In this document: positions 1 through 5,844 of the stretch, piece by piece
Layout of the letters: each line of letters opens with the position of its first letter
Numbering within the stretch: position 1 is the stretch's first letter
From: Streptosporangiaceae bacterium
GTDB lineage: Bacteria > Actinomycetota > Actinomycetes > Streptosporangiales > Streptosporangiaceae
Reading direction: 5' to 3'
Assembly (NCBI GenBank): GCA_030040475.1
Contig: JASHTQ010000273.1
Coordinates: forward strand, 1-5,845
DNA: 5,845 bases
Notes under the pieces: generated by a model
The model's input: the letters and a program-made list of their open reading frames with translations, nothing else
Told to the model about the DNA's origin: nothing
Databases searched by the model: none
Position numbers and translations under genes: made by a program

Positions 1-821
1 CGGCGCTGGCGCATGCCCAGGCTCTCCAGGATCGAGATGCCGACCTTGACCTCCTCGACCGGCGGGGCGGACAGCGAGACCCGGATCGTGTCGCCGATGC
101 CCTCGGCGAGCAGCGCGCCAAAGGCCACGGCCGACTTGACCGTGCCCTGGAAGGTCGGCCCGGCCTCGGTGACGCCGAGGTGCAAGGGGTAATCGCAGGC
201 CAGAGCGAGCTGGCGATATGCCTGGATCATCACCACCGGGTCGTGGTGCTTGACCGAGATCTTGATGTCGCGGAAGCCGTGCTCCTCGAACAGCGAGCAC
301 TCCCACAGGGCCGACTCGACCAGCGCCTCGGGGGTCGCCTTGCCGTACTTGGCGAGCAGGCGCTTGTCCAGCGATCCCGCGTTCACGCCGATCCTGATCG
401 GCACGCCGGCGTCGGAGGCGGCGCGGGCGATCTCGGCGACCTTGTCGTCGAACTGCTTGATGTTGCCCGGGTTGACCCGGACGGCGGCGCAGCCGGCCTC
501 GATCGCGGCGAACACGTACTTGGGCTGGAAGTGGATGTCGGCGATGACCGGGATCTGCGACTTGCGGGCGATCTGCGGCAGCGCGTCGGCGTCGTCCTGG
601 GACGGGACGGCGACCCGGACGATCTGGCAGCCCGAGGCGGTCAGCTCGGCGATCTGCTGCAGCGTGGCGTTCACGTTGGCGGTCAGGGTGGTCGTCATCG
701 ACTGCACGGTGACCGGCGCTCCCCCGCCGACGGGCACCGCGCCGACCATGATCCGACGCGACTGCCTCCGCTCGGCTAGCGGCGCCGGCGGCGTCTCAGG
801 CATCCCGAGGTCGATACTCAA
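1..821 (-). CDS. ispG: IspG (GcpE), 4-hydroxy-3-methylbut-2-enyl diphosphate synthase, partial (C-terminus beyond window)
   Basis: This enzyme carries out the penultimate MEP-pathway step: reductive ring opening of 2-C-methyl-D-erythritol 2,4-cyclodiphosphate to HMBPP, using a [4Fe-4S] cluster in the cytosol. The minus-strand translation is open from 821 to the window edge (273 codons) and covers the TIM-barrel domain. Typical blocks are visible: [74 protein letters not shown] and [15 protein letters not shown]. Full-length actinobacterial IspG is about 385 residues, so roughly 110 residues are cut off, including the cysteine ligands of the cluster. I prefer the TTG start at 821: it gives an N-terminus (M-S-I-D-L-G-M-P) like Streptomyces IspG, and a GGGGGA stretch lies just upstream. 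The in-frame ATG at 803 is the alternative and has a poorer leader. It lies downstream of the Rip1-like protease gene on the same strand, after a 172-bp gap. Confidence 0.96.
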   Translation of the reverse strand, partial: MSIDLGMPETPPAPLAERRQSRRIMVGAVPVGGGAPVTVQSMTTTLTANVNATLQQIAELTASGCQIVRVAVPSQDDADALPQIARKSQIPVIADIHFQPKYVFAAIEAGCAAVRVNPGNIKQFDDKVAEIARAASDAGVPIRIGVNAGSLDKRLLAKYGKATPEALVESALWECSLFEEHGFRDIKISVKHHDPVVMIQAYRQLALACDYPLHLGVTEAGPTFQGTVKSAVAFGALLAEGIGDTIRVSLSAPPVEEVKVGISILESLGMRQR

Positions 822-877
822 TTTATCCCCCACACCCACCCTTGACCCCCATCCGTTCGGTTGGCGCAGCGTCATCT

Positions 878-901
878 CTAGCCGGCGCAAGCCCCGGCTG
901 G
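878..901 (-). other. Hairpin in the rip1-ispG intergenic gap
   Basis: CTAGCCGG (878-885) and CCGGCTGG (894-901) form an 8-bp stem with one G-U pair around an 8-base loop. It lies in the 172-bp non-coding stretch between the protease stop at 994 and the ispG start at 821. No T-run follows on the minus strand, so it is not a classical intrinsic terminator. It could be a weak terminator, a processing site or an mRNA-stabilising element that sets ispG expression apart from the upstream genes. I found no clear -10/-35 pair for ispG in the rest of this gap. Its role is inferred. Confidence 0.35.
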
Positions 902-993
902 CACTTCCGGCGCGACCTACCAACCCATTGTTCCACCGGCAGGCGAATGCACCGAGACGGACGCTGACGGGCGCGTCGGGTATTAACTTGCCG

Positions 994-2187
994 TTAACCG
1001 ACCACATTCAGCGGGTTAACGATGTCGGCGACGATCAGCAGCACGCCGAAGCACATCACGATCATGAAGATGCTGAAGCAGATCGGCAGCACCTTGGAGA
1101 TGTCGACCAGGCCGGGGTCGGGCCTGCCGCGCAGCCGGGCCAGCCACGCCCGGATCCGCTCCCAGATCACGATCGCGACGTGGCCGCCGTCCAGCGGCAG
1201 CAGCGGGAGCATGTTGAACACGCCGACGAAGATGTTCAGCGACGCGATCAGCAGCAGCACGAAGCTGACCTTGTACTGCCAGCCGACGTCGGCGGCGACC
1301 GCCTGGCCGGTCGCCTCCGCCGCGCCGTACACGCTGGTGACCTGGCCGCCGGCCGAGTCGGCCCGCTCCTTCTTGTTGAACAGCTTGGGCAGCGCGCCGG
1401 GCAGCGCCGCCACCGCGTCCGCCGAGCCGTCGAGGACCTGCCAGAACGCCGACCCCGCGTAGGTGATGGCGCCGAGCGGGCTGGCCGGCTGGAACACCAC
1501 CGTCGGCGCGACGCCCAGGTAGGAGCCGCTGCGGCCGGGGACGTGGGCCAGCTTGGCGTGTAGCGTCACCGTCTTGCCCGCGCGCAGCACGGTGAAGGTC
1601 GCCACCGAGCCGACGGGCAGCTGGCGGATCGCCTCGAACTCGGTCCAGGTGCTCACCGGCTTGCCGTTGATGCTGGTGATCGTGTCGCCGACCCGGAACC
1701 CGGCCAGCTCGGCGGGCGACTTGGCGTTCCCCTTGACGCAGATGTCGTTGTCCAGGTTCTCGACGTTCGAGGCTATGCACGGGGTGACCGTGCCGAGCTG
1801 GGTGGTGTTCTCGTTCTCGATGCCGATGCCGAGCGCCAGCCCGCCGATCAGCACGAAGGCGAGCAGGAAGTGCATGAACGAGCCGGCCGACAGCACGACG
1901 ATCCGCTGCCAGGCCGGCGCGCGGCGGAACGAGCGCGGCTCGTCCTCGGGGTCCACGTCGTCGAGCGAGTGCATCCCGATGATCTTGACGAAGCCGCCGA
2001 GCGGCAGCGCCTTGATCCCGTACTCGGTCTCGCCCCAGTAAAAAGAAAAGATCGTCGGGCCGAAGCCGACGAAGTAGCGGGTGGCCTTCATGCCGAACTT
2101 CTTCGCCATCACGAAGTGCCCGGTCTCGTGCAGCATGACGGAGAAGAGCAGGGCGAAGACGAAGATCGCCCAGCCGAGCGCCTCCAT
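994..2187 (-). CDS. rip1: M50 family site-2 protease, Rip1/RseP-like intramembrane zinc metalloprotease
   Basis: This 397-residue polytopic membrane protease belongs to the site-2 family, which cleaves transmembrane anti-sigma factors and other single-pass proteins inside the bilayer after a first periplasmic cut. The zinc motif HETGH is at residues 20-24 (ligands H20 and H24, catalytic E21) inside the first membrane segment, followed by FVGFGPT (39-45). A second hydrophobic segment covers about 97-121. A PDZ domain follows (about 128-215; [21 protein letters not shown] at 157-177). A third segment (about 307-330) leads into the [11 protein letters not shown] motif, whose D333 is the third zinc ligand, and a fourth lies at about 367-390. 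C137 and C150 bracket the start of the PDZ domain. Length matches M. tuberculosis Rip1 (about 404). The ATG at 2187 has AGAGGA 7 nt upstream and lies 15 nt after dxr, so the two are probably co-transcribed. Its natural substrate here is unknown. Confidence 0.96.
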   Translation of the reverse strand: MEALGWAIFVFALLFSVMLHETGHFVMAKKFGMKATRYFVGFGPTIFSFYWGETEYGIKALPLGGFVKIIGMHSLDDVDPEDEPRSFRRAPAWQRIVVLSAGSFMHFLLAFVLIGGLALGIGIENENTTQLGTVTPCIASNVENLDNDICVKGNAKSPAELAGFRVGDTITSINGKPVSTWTEFEAIRQLPVGSVATFTVLRAGKTVTLHAKLAHVPGRSGSYLGVAPTVVFQPASPLGAITYAGSAFWQVLDGSADAVAALPGALPKLFNKKERADSAGGQVTSVYGAAEATGQAVAADVGWQYKVSFVLLLIASLNIFVGVFNMLPLLPLDGGHVAIVIWERIRAWLARLRGRPDPGLVDISKVLPICFSIFMIVMCFGVLLIVADIVNPLNVVG

Positions 2188-2194
2188 CCTTTCG

Positions 2195-2200
2195 TCCTCT
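2195..2200 (-). promoter_or_regulatory. Ribosome-binding site of the protease gene
   Basis: AGAGGA on the minus strand stands 7 nt before the ATG at 2187. It sits entirely in the 15-nt gap after the dxr TAG stop, which supports this start and suggests translation soon after dxr is completed. Confidence 0.75.
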
Positions 2201-2202
2201 CG

Positions 2203-3450
2203 CTAGCAGTTCAGCTCCGTCGCCCGCCGCCGAGCCCAGCCGTCGACCTCGAGCACGTCCGCCACCGTCGTGACCGCCGCACCCGCGGCGCCATGTTCAG
2301 AGACTATCCGTGCCACGGTGCTGACAATCCGCGGGAACGCAATCCGGCCGGCCAGGAAATCCGCCACGCATGCCTCGTTCGCGGCGTTATAGACCGCGGG
2401 AGCGGTGCCGCCTGCGGCCGCGGCCTCGCGGGCCAGCGCGACCGCGGGGAACGCCTCGTCGTCCAGCGGCTCGAACGTCCACGACGCCGCGGCCGACCAG
2501 TCCAGCCCGGGCGCGGCGTCGGCCACCCGGTGCGGCCAGGCCAGGCCGAGCGAGATCGGCAGCCGCATGTCCGGCGGGGAGGCCTGGACGATCGTCGCGC
2601 CGTCGGCGAACTCCACCATCGAGTGCACGATCGACTGCGGGTGCACCACCACGTCGATCCGGTCCAGGCCGAAGCCGAACAGCAGGTGCGCCTCGATCAC
2701 CTCCAGGCCCTTGTTCACCAGCGTCGCGGAGTTGATCGTGACCAGCGGGCCCATGTTCCAGGTGGGGTGGGCGAGCGCCTGGCGCGGCGTCACGGTCTCC
2801 AGCCGGTCCCGGCTCCAGCCGCGGAACGGCCCGCCGCTCGCGGTCAGCACCAGCCTGCGCACCTCGGAGTTGGTCCCGGCCCGCAGGCACTGGGCGATCG
2901 TCGAGTGCTCGGAGTCCACCGGCACGATCTGCCCGGGCTTGGCCCTGCCTGTCACCAGCGGCCCGCCGATGATCAGCGACTCCTTGTTGGCGAGCGCCAG
3001 CGTTCGGCCCGCGTCCAGGGCGGCGAGCGTGGCCTGCAGGCCGGCCGCGCCCGTCACGCCGTTGAGCACCACGTCACACGGCCACGCGGCCACCTCGCAC
3101 ACGGCGTCCGGGCCGGTCAGCACCGTGGGGGGCTCGGTCACGCCACTGGGGGCAAGCACGGGGGATGCAGATGCACCACCGCTCGTTCGGGCCATATCAA
3201 AACGGGCGCGGAGTGCGGCCGCCAGCTGCGGTGCGGCGGCCGGGTTGGCTACGGCGACGGTCGCCACCCCGAACTCGGCGGCCTGCCTGGCCAGCGCGTC
3301 GGGGTCCGAGCCGCCCGCGGCGAGGGCGACCACCCGGAAGCGATCGGGGTTGCGCCTGATGATGTCGAGCGCCTGAGTGCCGATCGAGCCGGTCGAGCCG
3401 AGGATGACGACCTCGCGCGGCCGGGCGGCCGTGGGCTCAGCGGATTCCAC
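2203..3450 (-). CDS. dxr: Dxr (IspC), 1-deoxy-D-xylulose 5-phosphate reductoisomerase
   Basis: Dxr rearranges and reduces DXP to 2-C-methyl-D-erythritol 4-phosphate with NADPH and a divalent metal, the first committed step of the MEP pathway and the fosmidomycin target. With the GTG at 3450 the protein has 415 residues. The NADPH motif GSTGSIG is at 18-24 and NKES at 155-158. Metal ligands are D179 and E181 (VDSEH) and E250. The substrate-binding N246-K247 lies in [10 protein letters not shown], and HPQSIVHSM and the C-terminal YNAANE follow. These correspond to D150, E152, N227, K228 and E231 of the E. coli enzyme. Residues about 85-107 are an extra segment with unusual codons. Start choice: the frame stays open to a GTG at 3489 (428 residues), but the added codons include GTA, AAT and CGA, which are unlike the rest, and the 3450 start gives a leader close in length to that of mycobacterial Dxr. 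A GTG at 3471 is also possible. None has a strong ribosome-binding site. Confidence 0.97.
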   Translation of the reverse strand: MESAEPTAARPREVVILGSTGSIGTQALDIIRRNPDRFRVVALAAGGSDPDALARQAAEFGVATVAVANPAAAPQLAAALRARFDMARTSGGASASPVLAPSGVTEPPTVLTGPDAVCEVAAWPCDVVLNGVTGAAGLQATLAALDAGRTLALANKESLIIGGPLVTGRAKPGQIVPVDSEHSTIAQCLRAGTNSEVRRLVLTASGGPFRGWSRDRLETVTPRQALAHPTWNMGPLVTINSATLVNKGLEVIEAHLLFGFGLDRIDVVVHPQSIVHSMVEFADGATIVQASPPDMRLPISLGLAWPHRVADAAPGLDWSAAASWTFEPLDDEAFPAVALAREAAAAGGTAPAVYNAANEACVADFLAGRIAFPRIVSTVARIVSEHGAAGAAVTTVADVLEVDGWARRRATELNC

Positions 3451-3518
3451 TCGCCCATTGTCCGCTACCACCCGCCCCCGCCGCGCCACCGCCCTGACGC
3501 GTGCGTCGGAGGGGCCGC

Positions 3519-3797
3519 TCAGATCAACGCGGAGATCTGCCTGGCGAGGTTGAAGTCGGCGAAGGTCAGGCCGCCGGCCGAATGGGTGCTCAGGGTCAGC
3601 GTCACCTGGTTCCAGCTGATGCCGACGTCGGGGTGGTGGTTGGCGCGTTCGGCCAGGTAGGCGACGGCCCCGAGGAACAGCAGGGCGTCACGGAAGTCGG
3701 CTCTCTCGACGGTACGGGTGATCGCGGCACCGGACTTGCCCCAGCCCGGGGTCTCGGCGAGCTCCGAGGCGATCTGGTCGTCGGTCAGGGTCTGCAT
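3519..3797 (-). CDS. 4a-hydroxytetrahydrobiopterin dehydratase (pterin-4a-carbinolamine dehydratase, PCD/DCoH family)
   Basis: This 92-residue protein is a complete single-domain PCD. The family dehydrates 4a-hydroxytetrahydropterin to quinonoid dihydropterin, recycling the cofactor of aromatic amino acid hydroxylases. Many bacterial members have no hydroxylase partner, and a wider pterin/folate role has been proposed. The family signature is plain: ERANHHPDV at 50-58, SWNQVTLTL at 61-69 and [11 protein letters not shown] at 71-81. Active-site histidines are H54, H55 and H72, matching the three of mammalian PCD. The ATG at 3797 gives [10 protein letters not shown], a normal PCD N-terminus. 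The frame is open further upstream to 4010, but that part lies antisense to gcvT and has no family similarity. No Shine-Dalgarno is evident and a -10-like element sits 6 nt before the ATG, so the mRNA may be leaderless. dxr follows on the same strand within 68 bp or less, and gcvT diverges 22 bp away. Confidence 0.93.
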   Translation of the reverse strand: MQTLTDDQIASELAETPGWGKSGAAITRTVERADFRDALLFLGAVAYLAERANHHPDVGISWNQVTLTLSTHSAGGLTFADFNLARQISALI

Positions 3798-3803
3798 GGT
3801 TAC

Positions 3804-3832
3804 GGCATACCATTCCCAGGTGACTTCATCAG
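3804..3832 (-). promoter_or_regulatory. Candidate promoter of the PCD-dxr-rip1 unit
   Basis: On the minus strand, CTGATG (3832-3827) and TATGCC (3809-3804) are separated by 17 bp. They match TTGACR at 4 of 6 positions and TAnnnT at the first two positions only. The -10 ends 6 nt before the A of the PCD ATG at 3797, the spacing of a leaderless transcript. The upstream part lies inside the first codons of gcvT. Inferred from sequence only. Confidence 0.4.
3808..3813 (+). promoter_or_regulatory. Candidate -10 element of gcvTH
   Basis: TACCAT fits the actinobacterial -10 pattern TAnnnT and ends 6 nt before the GTG at 3820, exactly where a -10 would sit for a leaderless mRNA beginning at that GTG. 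No good -35 hexamer is seen 16-19 bp upstream. It overlaps the opposite-strand -10 candidate TATGCC at 3808-3809. Confidence 0.4.
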
Positions 3833-5004
3833 CGGAACCGCAGAGGCAGACACCGCTGCACGCGATCCACGAGCGCCTCGGCGCGACGATGACCTCGTTC
3901 GCCGGCTGGCAGATGCCGTTGCGGTACGCCAGCGAGACGGCCGAGCACCAGGCGGTGCGGCGCGCGGCCGGCCTGTTCGACCTCTCGCACATGGGAGAGA
4001 TCTCGGTCACCGGTCCCGGCGCCGGGGCGGCGCTGGACTACGCGCTGACCGGCCAGCTGTCCACGCTGGCGGCCGGGCGCGCCAGGTACACGATGATCTG
4101 CGCGCCGGACGGCGGCGTGCTCGACGACCTCGTGGTGTACCGGACCGGGGAGCAGGAGTTCCTCGTCATCGCGAACGCGGCGAACACGTCCGTCGTGTAC
4201 GGGGAGCTGCTGTCGCGGGCCGGCGGGTTCGACGCGGCGGTCACGGACGCCACCGGCGACTGGGCGCTGATCGCCATCCAGGGGCCCGCGGCGGCCTCGA
4301 TCCTCGCGCCGCTCGTTTCCGGGGTGGACCTGGCGGCTATCAGGTACTACGCCGGCGCGTTCGGTTCCGTCGCAGGCCGGCGGGCCTGGGTGGCCCGGAC
4401 CGGGTACACGGGCGAGGACGGATTCGAGGTGTTCTGCGCTCCGGCGGACGCCGCTGCGGTCTGGGATGCGCTGGCCGTGGCGGGCGCCCCGGCCGGCCTG
4501 ATACCCGCTGGCCTGGCCGCCCGCGATACGCTCCGGCTTGAGGCCGGCATGCCGCTGTACGGCAACGAGCTCGGCCCGGACGTGACACCGTTTGAGGCGG
4601 GCCTAGGGCGAGTGGTGAAGTTCGACAAGCCGGGCGACTTCGTCGGCCGTGAGGCCCTGGCCGCCCGGGCCGCGGCCGGGCCGCGGCGGCGGCTGGTCGG
4701 CCTGACCGTCCAGTCCCGCCGGGTGGCCAGGCACGGCTATCCGGTGCTCGCGGACGGGCAGCAGGCTGCGGGGGGGTCTGGCGGGCTCGGCGCCCCGAGG
4801 CAGGTTGGCACCGTGACAAGCGGCGCGCCGTCTCCCACGCTCGGCGTGCCGATCGCGATGGCCTACCTGGACGCGGGCGCCGGTGCCGGTTCGGACGCCG
4901 GCGCTGGCGCTGGCGAGGGCAAACTGGATCTTGCTGTCGGCATCAGGGGCGAGGCCGTTCCCGCCCACCTGACGGACCTGCCGTTTTACCGGAGGAGACA
5001 ATAA
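3820..5004 (+). CDS. gcvT: GcvT, glycine cleavage system T protein (aminomethyltransferase)
   Basis: GcvT takes the aminomethyl group from lipoyl-GcvH, transfers the methylene to tetrahydrofolate to give 5,10-methylene-THF, and releases ammonia. It is cytosolic. The 394-residue product shows the family blocks [10 protein letters not shown] (27-36), [11 protein letters not shown] (51-61), the folate-site acidic pair in [10 protein letters not shown] (98-107; D102/D103), IAIQGP (151-156), [13 protein letters not shown] (193-205), [17 protein letters not shown] (235-251), [15 protein letters not shown] (256-270) and [10 protein letters not shown] (333-342). It is about 20 residues longer than the Streptomyces protein because of two Gly/Ala-rich insertions, near residues 314-328 and 351-367. 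The GTG at 3820 is preferred: conserved sequence begins soon after it and a -10-like TACCAT fits a leaderless start. An in-frame ATG at 3796 would overlap the PCD start codon. The frame is open back to 3718, but that part is antisense to PCD. gcvH follows after 2 bp. Confidence 0.96.
   Translation: MTSSAEPQRQTPLHAIHERLGATMTSFAGWQMPLRYASETAEHQAVRRAAGLFDLSHMGEISVTGPGAGAALDYALTGQLSTLAAGRARYTMICAPDGGVLDDLVVYRTGEQEFLVIANAANTSVVYGELLSRAGGFDAAVTDATGDWALIAIQGPAAASILAPLVSGVDLAAIRYYAGAFGSVAGRRAWVARTGYTGEDGFEVFCAPADAAAVWDALAVAGAPAGLIPAGLAARDTLRLEAGMPLYGNELGPDVTPFEAGLGRVVKFDKPGDFVGREALAARAAAGPRRRLVGLTVQSRRVARHGYPVLADGQQAAGGSGGLGAPRQVGTVTSGAPSPTLGVPIAMAYLDAGAGAGSDAGAGAGEGKLDLAVGIRGEAVPAHLTDLPFYRRRQ
4870..4917 (+). 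repeat. Two-copy 24-bp imperfect tandem repeat inside gcvT
   Basis: Two 24-nt units (4870-4893 and 4894-4917) encode DAGAGAGS and DAGAGAGE. They differ mostly at third codon positions. The repeat forms most of the second low-complexity insertion in GcvT, between the conserved AYLD and VGIRG segments, and keeps the reading frame. Confidence 0.75.
4991..4997 (+). promoter_or_regulatory. Ribosome-binding site of gcvH
   Basis: GGAGGAG lies 9 nt before the gcvH ATG and inside the last codons of gcvT, upstream of its TAA stop. It is the strongest Shine-Dalgarno in the window. It implies translational coupling and strong synthesis of the H carrier protein, and contrasts with the missing site before gcvT. 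Confidence 0.8.
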
Positions 5005-5006
5005 CG

Positions 5007-5408
5007 ATGAGTGTTCCAGCCGAGTTTCGCTACACCCCGGAGCACGAGTGGGTATCCGTCGAGGGCACCTCGGCGTTGATCGGCATCACCGAGTACGCGG
5101 CTCAGCAACTCGGCGACGTGGTCTACGTGTCCCTGCCGGCTCCCGGCACGGCCGTCACCGCCGGAGAGCCTTGCGGCGAAGTCGAGTCCGTCAAGTCCGT
5201 CAGCGACCTCTACTCTCCGGTGGACGGTGAGGTCACCGAGGTCAACACCGAGCTGGAGGACGATCCCTCGCTGGTCAACGCCGAGCCGTACGCGGCGGGC
5301 TGGATGTTCCGGGTGAAGGTGGCGCAGGACAGCAACGGCGACCCGGCGCTGCCGCCCGACCTGCTCTCCCCCGCCGAGTACGAGGAACTGACCAAGAGCG
5401 CCGGCTGA
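5007..5408 (+). CDS. gcvH: GcvH, glycine cleavage system H protein (lipoyl carrier)
   Basis: GcvH is the mobile carrier of the glycine cleavage complex. Its lipoyl arm accepts the aminomethyl group from GcvP, presents it to GcvT and is re-oxidised by lipoamide dehydrogenase. The 133-residue protein has the usual length and order: [10 protein letters not shown] (7-16), [19 protein letters not shown] (26-44), the lipoylation site [18 protein letters not shown] (57-74) with K63 as the modified lysine, and [15 protein letters not shown] (88-102). The ATG at 5007 follows the gcvT stop by 2 bp and is backed by a strong GGAGGAG. Lipoate attachment needs LipB/LipA or LplA, and the cycle needs GcvP; none is in this window. 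A convergent DUF3618 gene ends 61 bp downstream. Confidence 0.97.
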   Translation: MSVPAEFRYTPEHEWVSVEGTSALIGITEYAAQQLGDVVYVSLPAPGTAVTAGEPCGEVESVKSVSDLYSPVDGEVTEVNTELEDDPSLVNAEPYAAGWMFRVKVAQDSNGDPALPPDLLSPAEYEELTKSAG

Positions 5409-5437
5409 GCCCTCGTCGCGCCTCATGCCGGCCTGGC

Positions 5438-5460
5438 GGCCCCGGTTGGGTGGCCGGGCC
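5438..5460. terminator. Weak stem-loop between convergent gcvH and the DUF3618 gene
   Basis: GGCCCCGG (5438-5445) pairs with CCGGGCC (5454-5460), giving seven G-C pairs with one bulged C and an 8-base loop. It lies in the 61-bp gap between two converging stop codons, where a shared terminator is expected. Neither side has a real T-run, so termination is inferred from position and stem strength only. Confidence 0.35.
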
Positions 5461-5469
5461 TGGTTGGGG

Positions 5470-5730
5470 TTACTTGCGCTTGCGGCGGCGGAGGATCAGG
5501 TAGGTGGCGCCTACGACGACGACGGCCGCGGCGGCGGCGCCGGCTAGGCGGGGGTCGACCTGGCTGATGCGCTCGCGGATGCGGTCGGCGGCGCGGCGGG
5601 CGTTGTTCCTCGGGCTGAGCCGGTCGGATATGGCGTCGATGGTGCGCGCCAGCTCGGCGCGGGTCCTGTCAATGTCCGCGACCAGCGCATCTTGGTCGGC
5701 GGACTTGGCCTCGGTGTCCGCGTCAGCCAT
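5470..5730 (-). CDS. DUF3618-type small membrane-anchored protein
   Basis: This 86-residue protein has the layout of the actinobacterial DUF3618 family, whose biochemical role I do not know to be established. An acidic N-terminus (1-20) leads to the family-like core DIDRTRAELARTIDAISDRL (19-38), probably helical and able to form a coiled coil. A basic stretch follows (NNARRAADRIRERIS, 42-56). One hydrophobic segment (about 62-80, Ala/Val-rich) ends in RRRKRK. The positive tail suggests a C-terminal membrane anchor with both the helix and the tail on the cytoplasmic side, or at least the tail held inside. The ATG at 5730 has GGAG 6 nt upstream (5740-5737). It converges on gcvH and shows no functional link to it. 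Such proteins are often encoded near phage-holin-like or DUF3618-partner membrane proteins, but none is visible here. Confidence 0.82.
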   Translation of the reverse strand: MADADTEAKSADQDALVADIDRTRAELARTIDAISDRLSPRNNARRAADRIRERISQVDPRLAGAAAAAVVVVGATYLILRRRKRK

Positions 5731-5757
5731 CGCGTGCTCCGTTTCCTGAGCAGGAGT

Positions 5758-5777
5758 GAACGGGGACGGCCCCGTTC
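5758..5777. other. Strong 8-bp hairpin upstream of the DUF3618 gene
   Basis: GAACGGGG (5758-5765) and CCCCGTTC (5770-5777) form a perfect 8-bp stem with a 4-base loop, 27 bp before the DUF3618 ATG. It would fold on either strand. No T-run follows. It may be a terminator of a gene to the right, a 5'-leader structure of the DUF3618 mRNA or an operator half-site pair. The choice is open. Confidence 0.5.
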
Positions 5778-5787
5778 GGATAGAGGG

Positions 5788-5793
5788 ATCTTA
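5788..5793 (-). promoter_or_regulatory. Candidate -10 element for the DUF3618 gene
   Basis: On the minus strand TAAGAT fits TAnnnT and sits 57 bp before the ATG, in the only less GC-rich patch of this gap, between the two hairpins. The -35 region is GC-only and shows no TTGAC-like hexamer, so this is tentative. If used, the hairpin at 5758-5777 would be in the 5' leader. Confidence 0.25.
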
Positions 5794-5844
5794 GTCCCGT
5801 CCGGCGGACGGGCGCGCCGGGCGCGCCGGGCGCGCCGGTCGCGG
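5791..5844 (-). CDS. Possible C-terminal tail of an upstream minus-strand gene, partial
   Basis: From the window edge one minus-strand frame reads 17 codons, PRPARPARPARPSAGRD, then TAA at 5793-5791. Arg/Pro/Ala tails of this kind are common at actinobacterial protein ends, and the codons end in G or C throughout except the CGA and GGA. With so little sequence this may equally be non-coding repeat DNA. No function can be given. Confidence 0.25.
   Translation of the reverse strand, partial: PRPARPARPARPSAGRD
5796..5812. other. 7-bp hairpin beside the 9-bp repeat
   Basis: CCCGTCC (5796-5802) and GGACGGG (5806-5812) form a perfect stem with a 3-base loop. On the minus strand it immediately precedes the possible TAA stop at 5793-5791 and the TAAGAT element. 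Together with the hairpin at 5758-5777 it makes this 60-bp gap unusually structured. Confidence 0.45.
5810..5836. repeat. Three perfect tandem copies of a 9-bp unit
   Basis: GGGCGCGCC is repeated three times without mismatch (5810-5818, 5819-5827, 5828-5836), each copy holding the 8-bp palindrome GGCGCGCC. The period of nine preserves reading frame, consistent with a repeated Arg-Pro-Ala codon triplet on the minus strand. The array ends 9 bp before the window edge. Confidence 0.85.

Noticed and set aside
250..1563. A 437-codon plus-strand open frame across ispG, the gap and the protease
   Set aside because: It runs antisense through conserved ispG and rip1 codons and changes composition abruptly at the gap, as expected of a shadow frame.
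1870..3660. A 596-codon plus-strand open frame spanning dxr and parts of the protease and PCD genes
   Set aside because: It is antisense to well-recognised genes, is dominated by Arg/Gly/Pro, has no family signature and results from strong third-position GC bias.
3718..3795. N-terminal extension of the GcvT frame
   Set aside because: It is antisense to the PCD N-terminus, and conserved GcvT sequence only begins after 3820.
3798..3819. Glycine riboswitch upstream of gcvT
   Set aside because: Only 22 non-coding bases are available, far too short for the aptamer.
3798..4010. N-terminal extension of the PCD frame
   Set aside because: The extra 71 residues are antisense to conserved gcvT sequence and unlike PCD proteins; the family N-terminus starts at MQTLTDDQ.
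5810..5836. CRISPR array or origin iterons
   Set aside because: The 9-bp units are contiguous with no spacers, are pure G/C and have no replication gene nearby.
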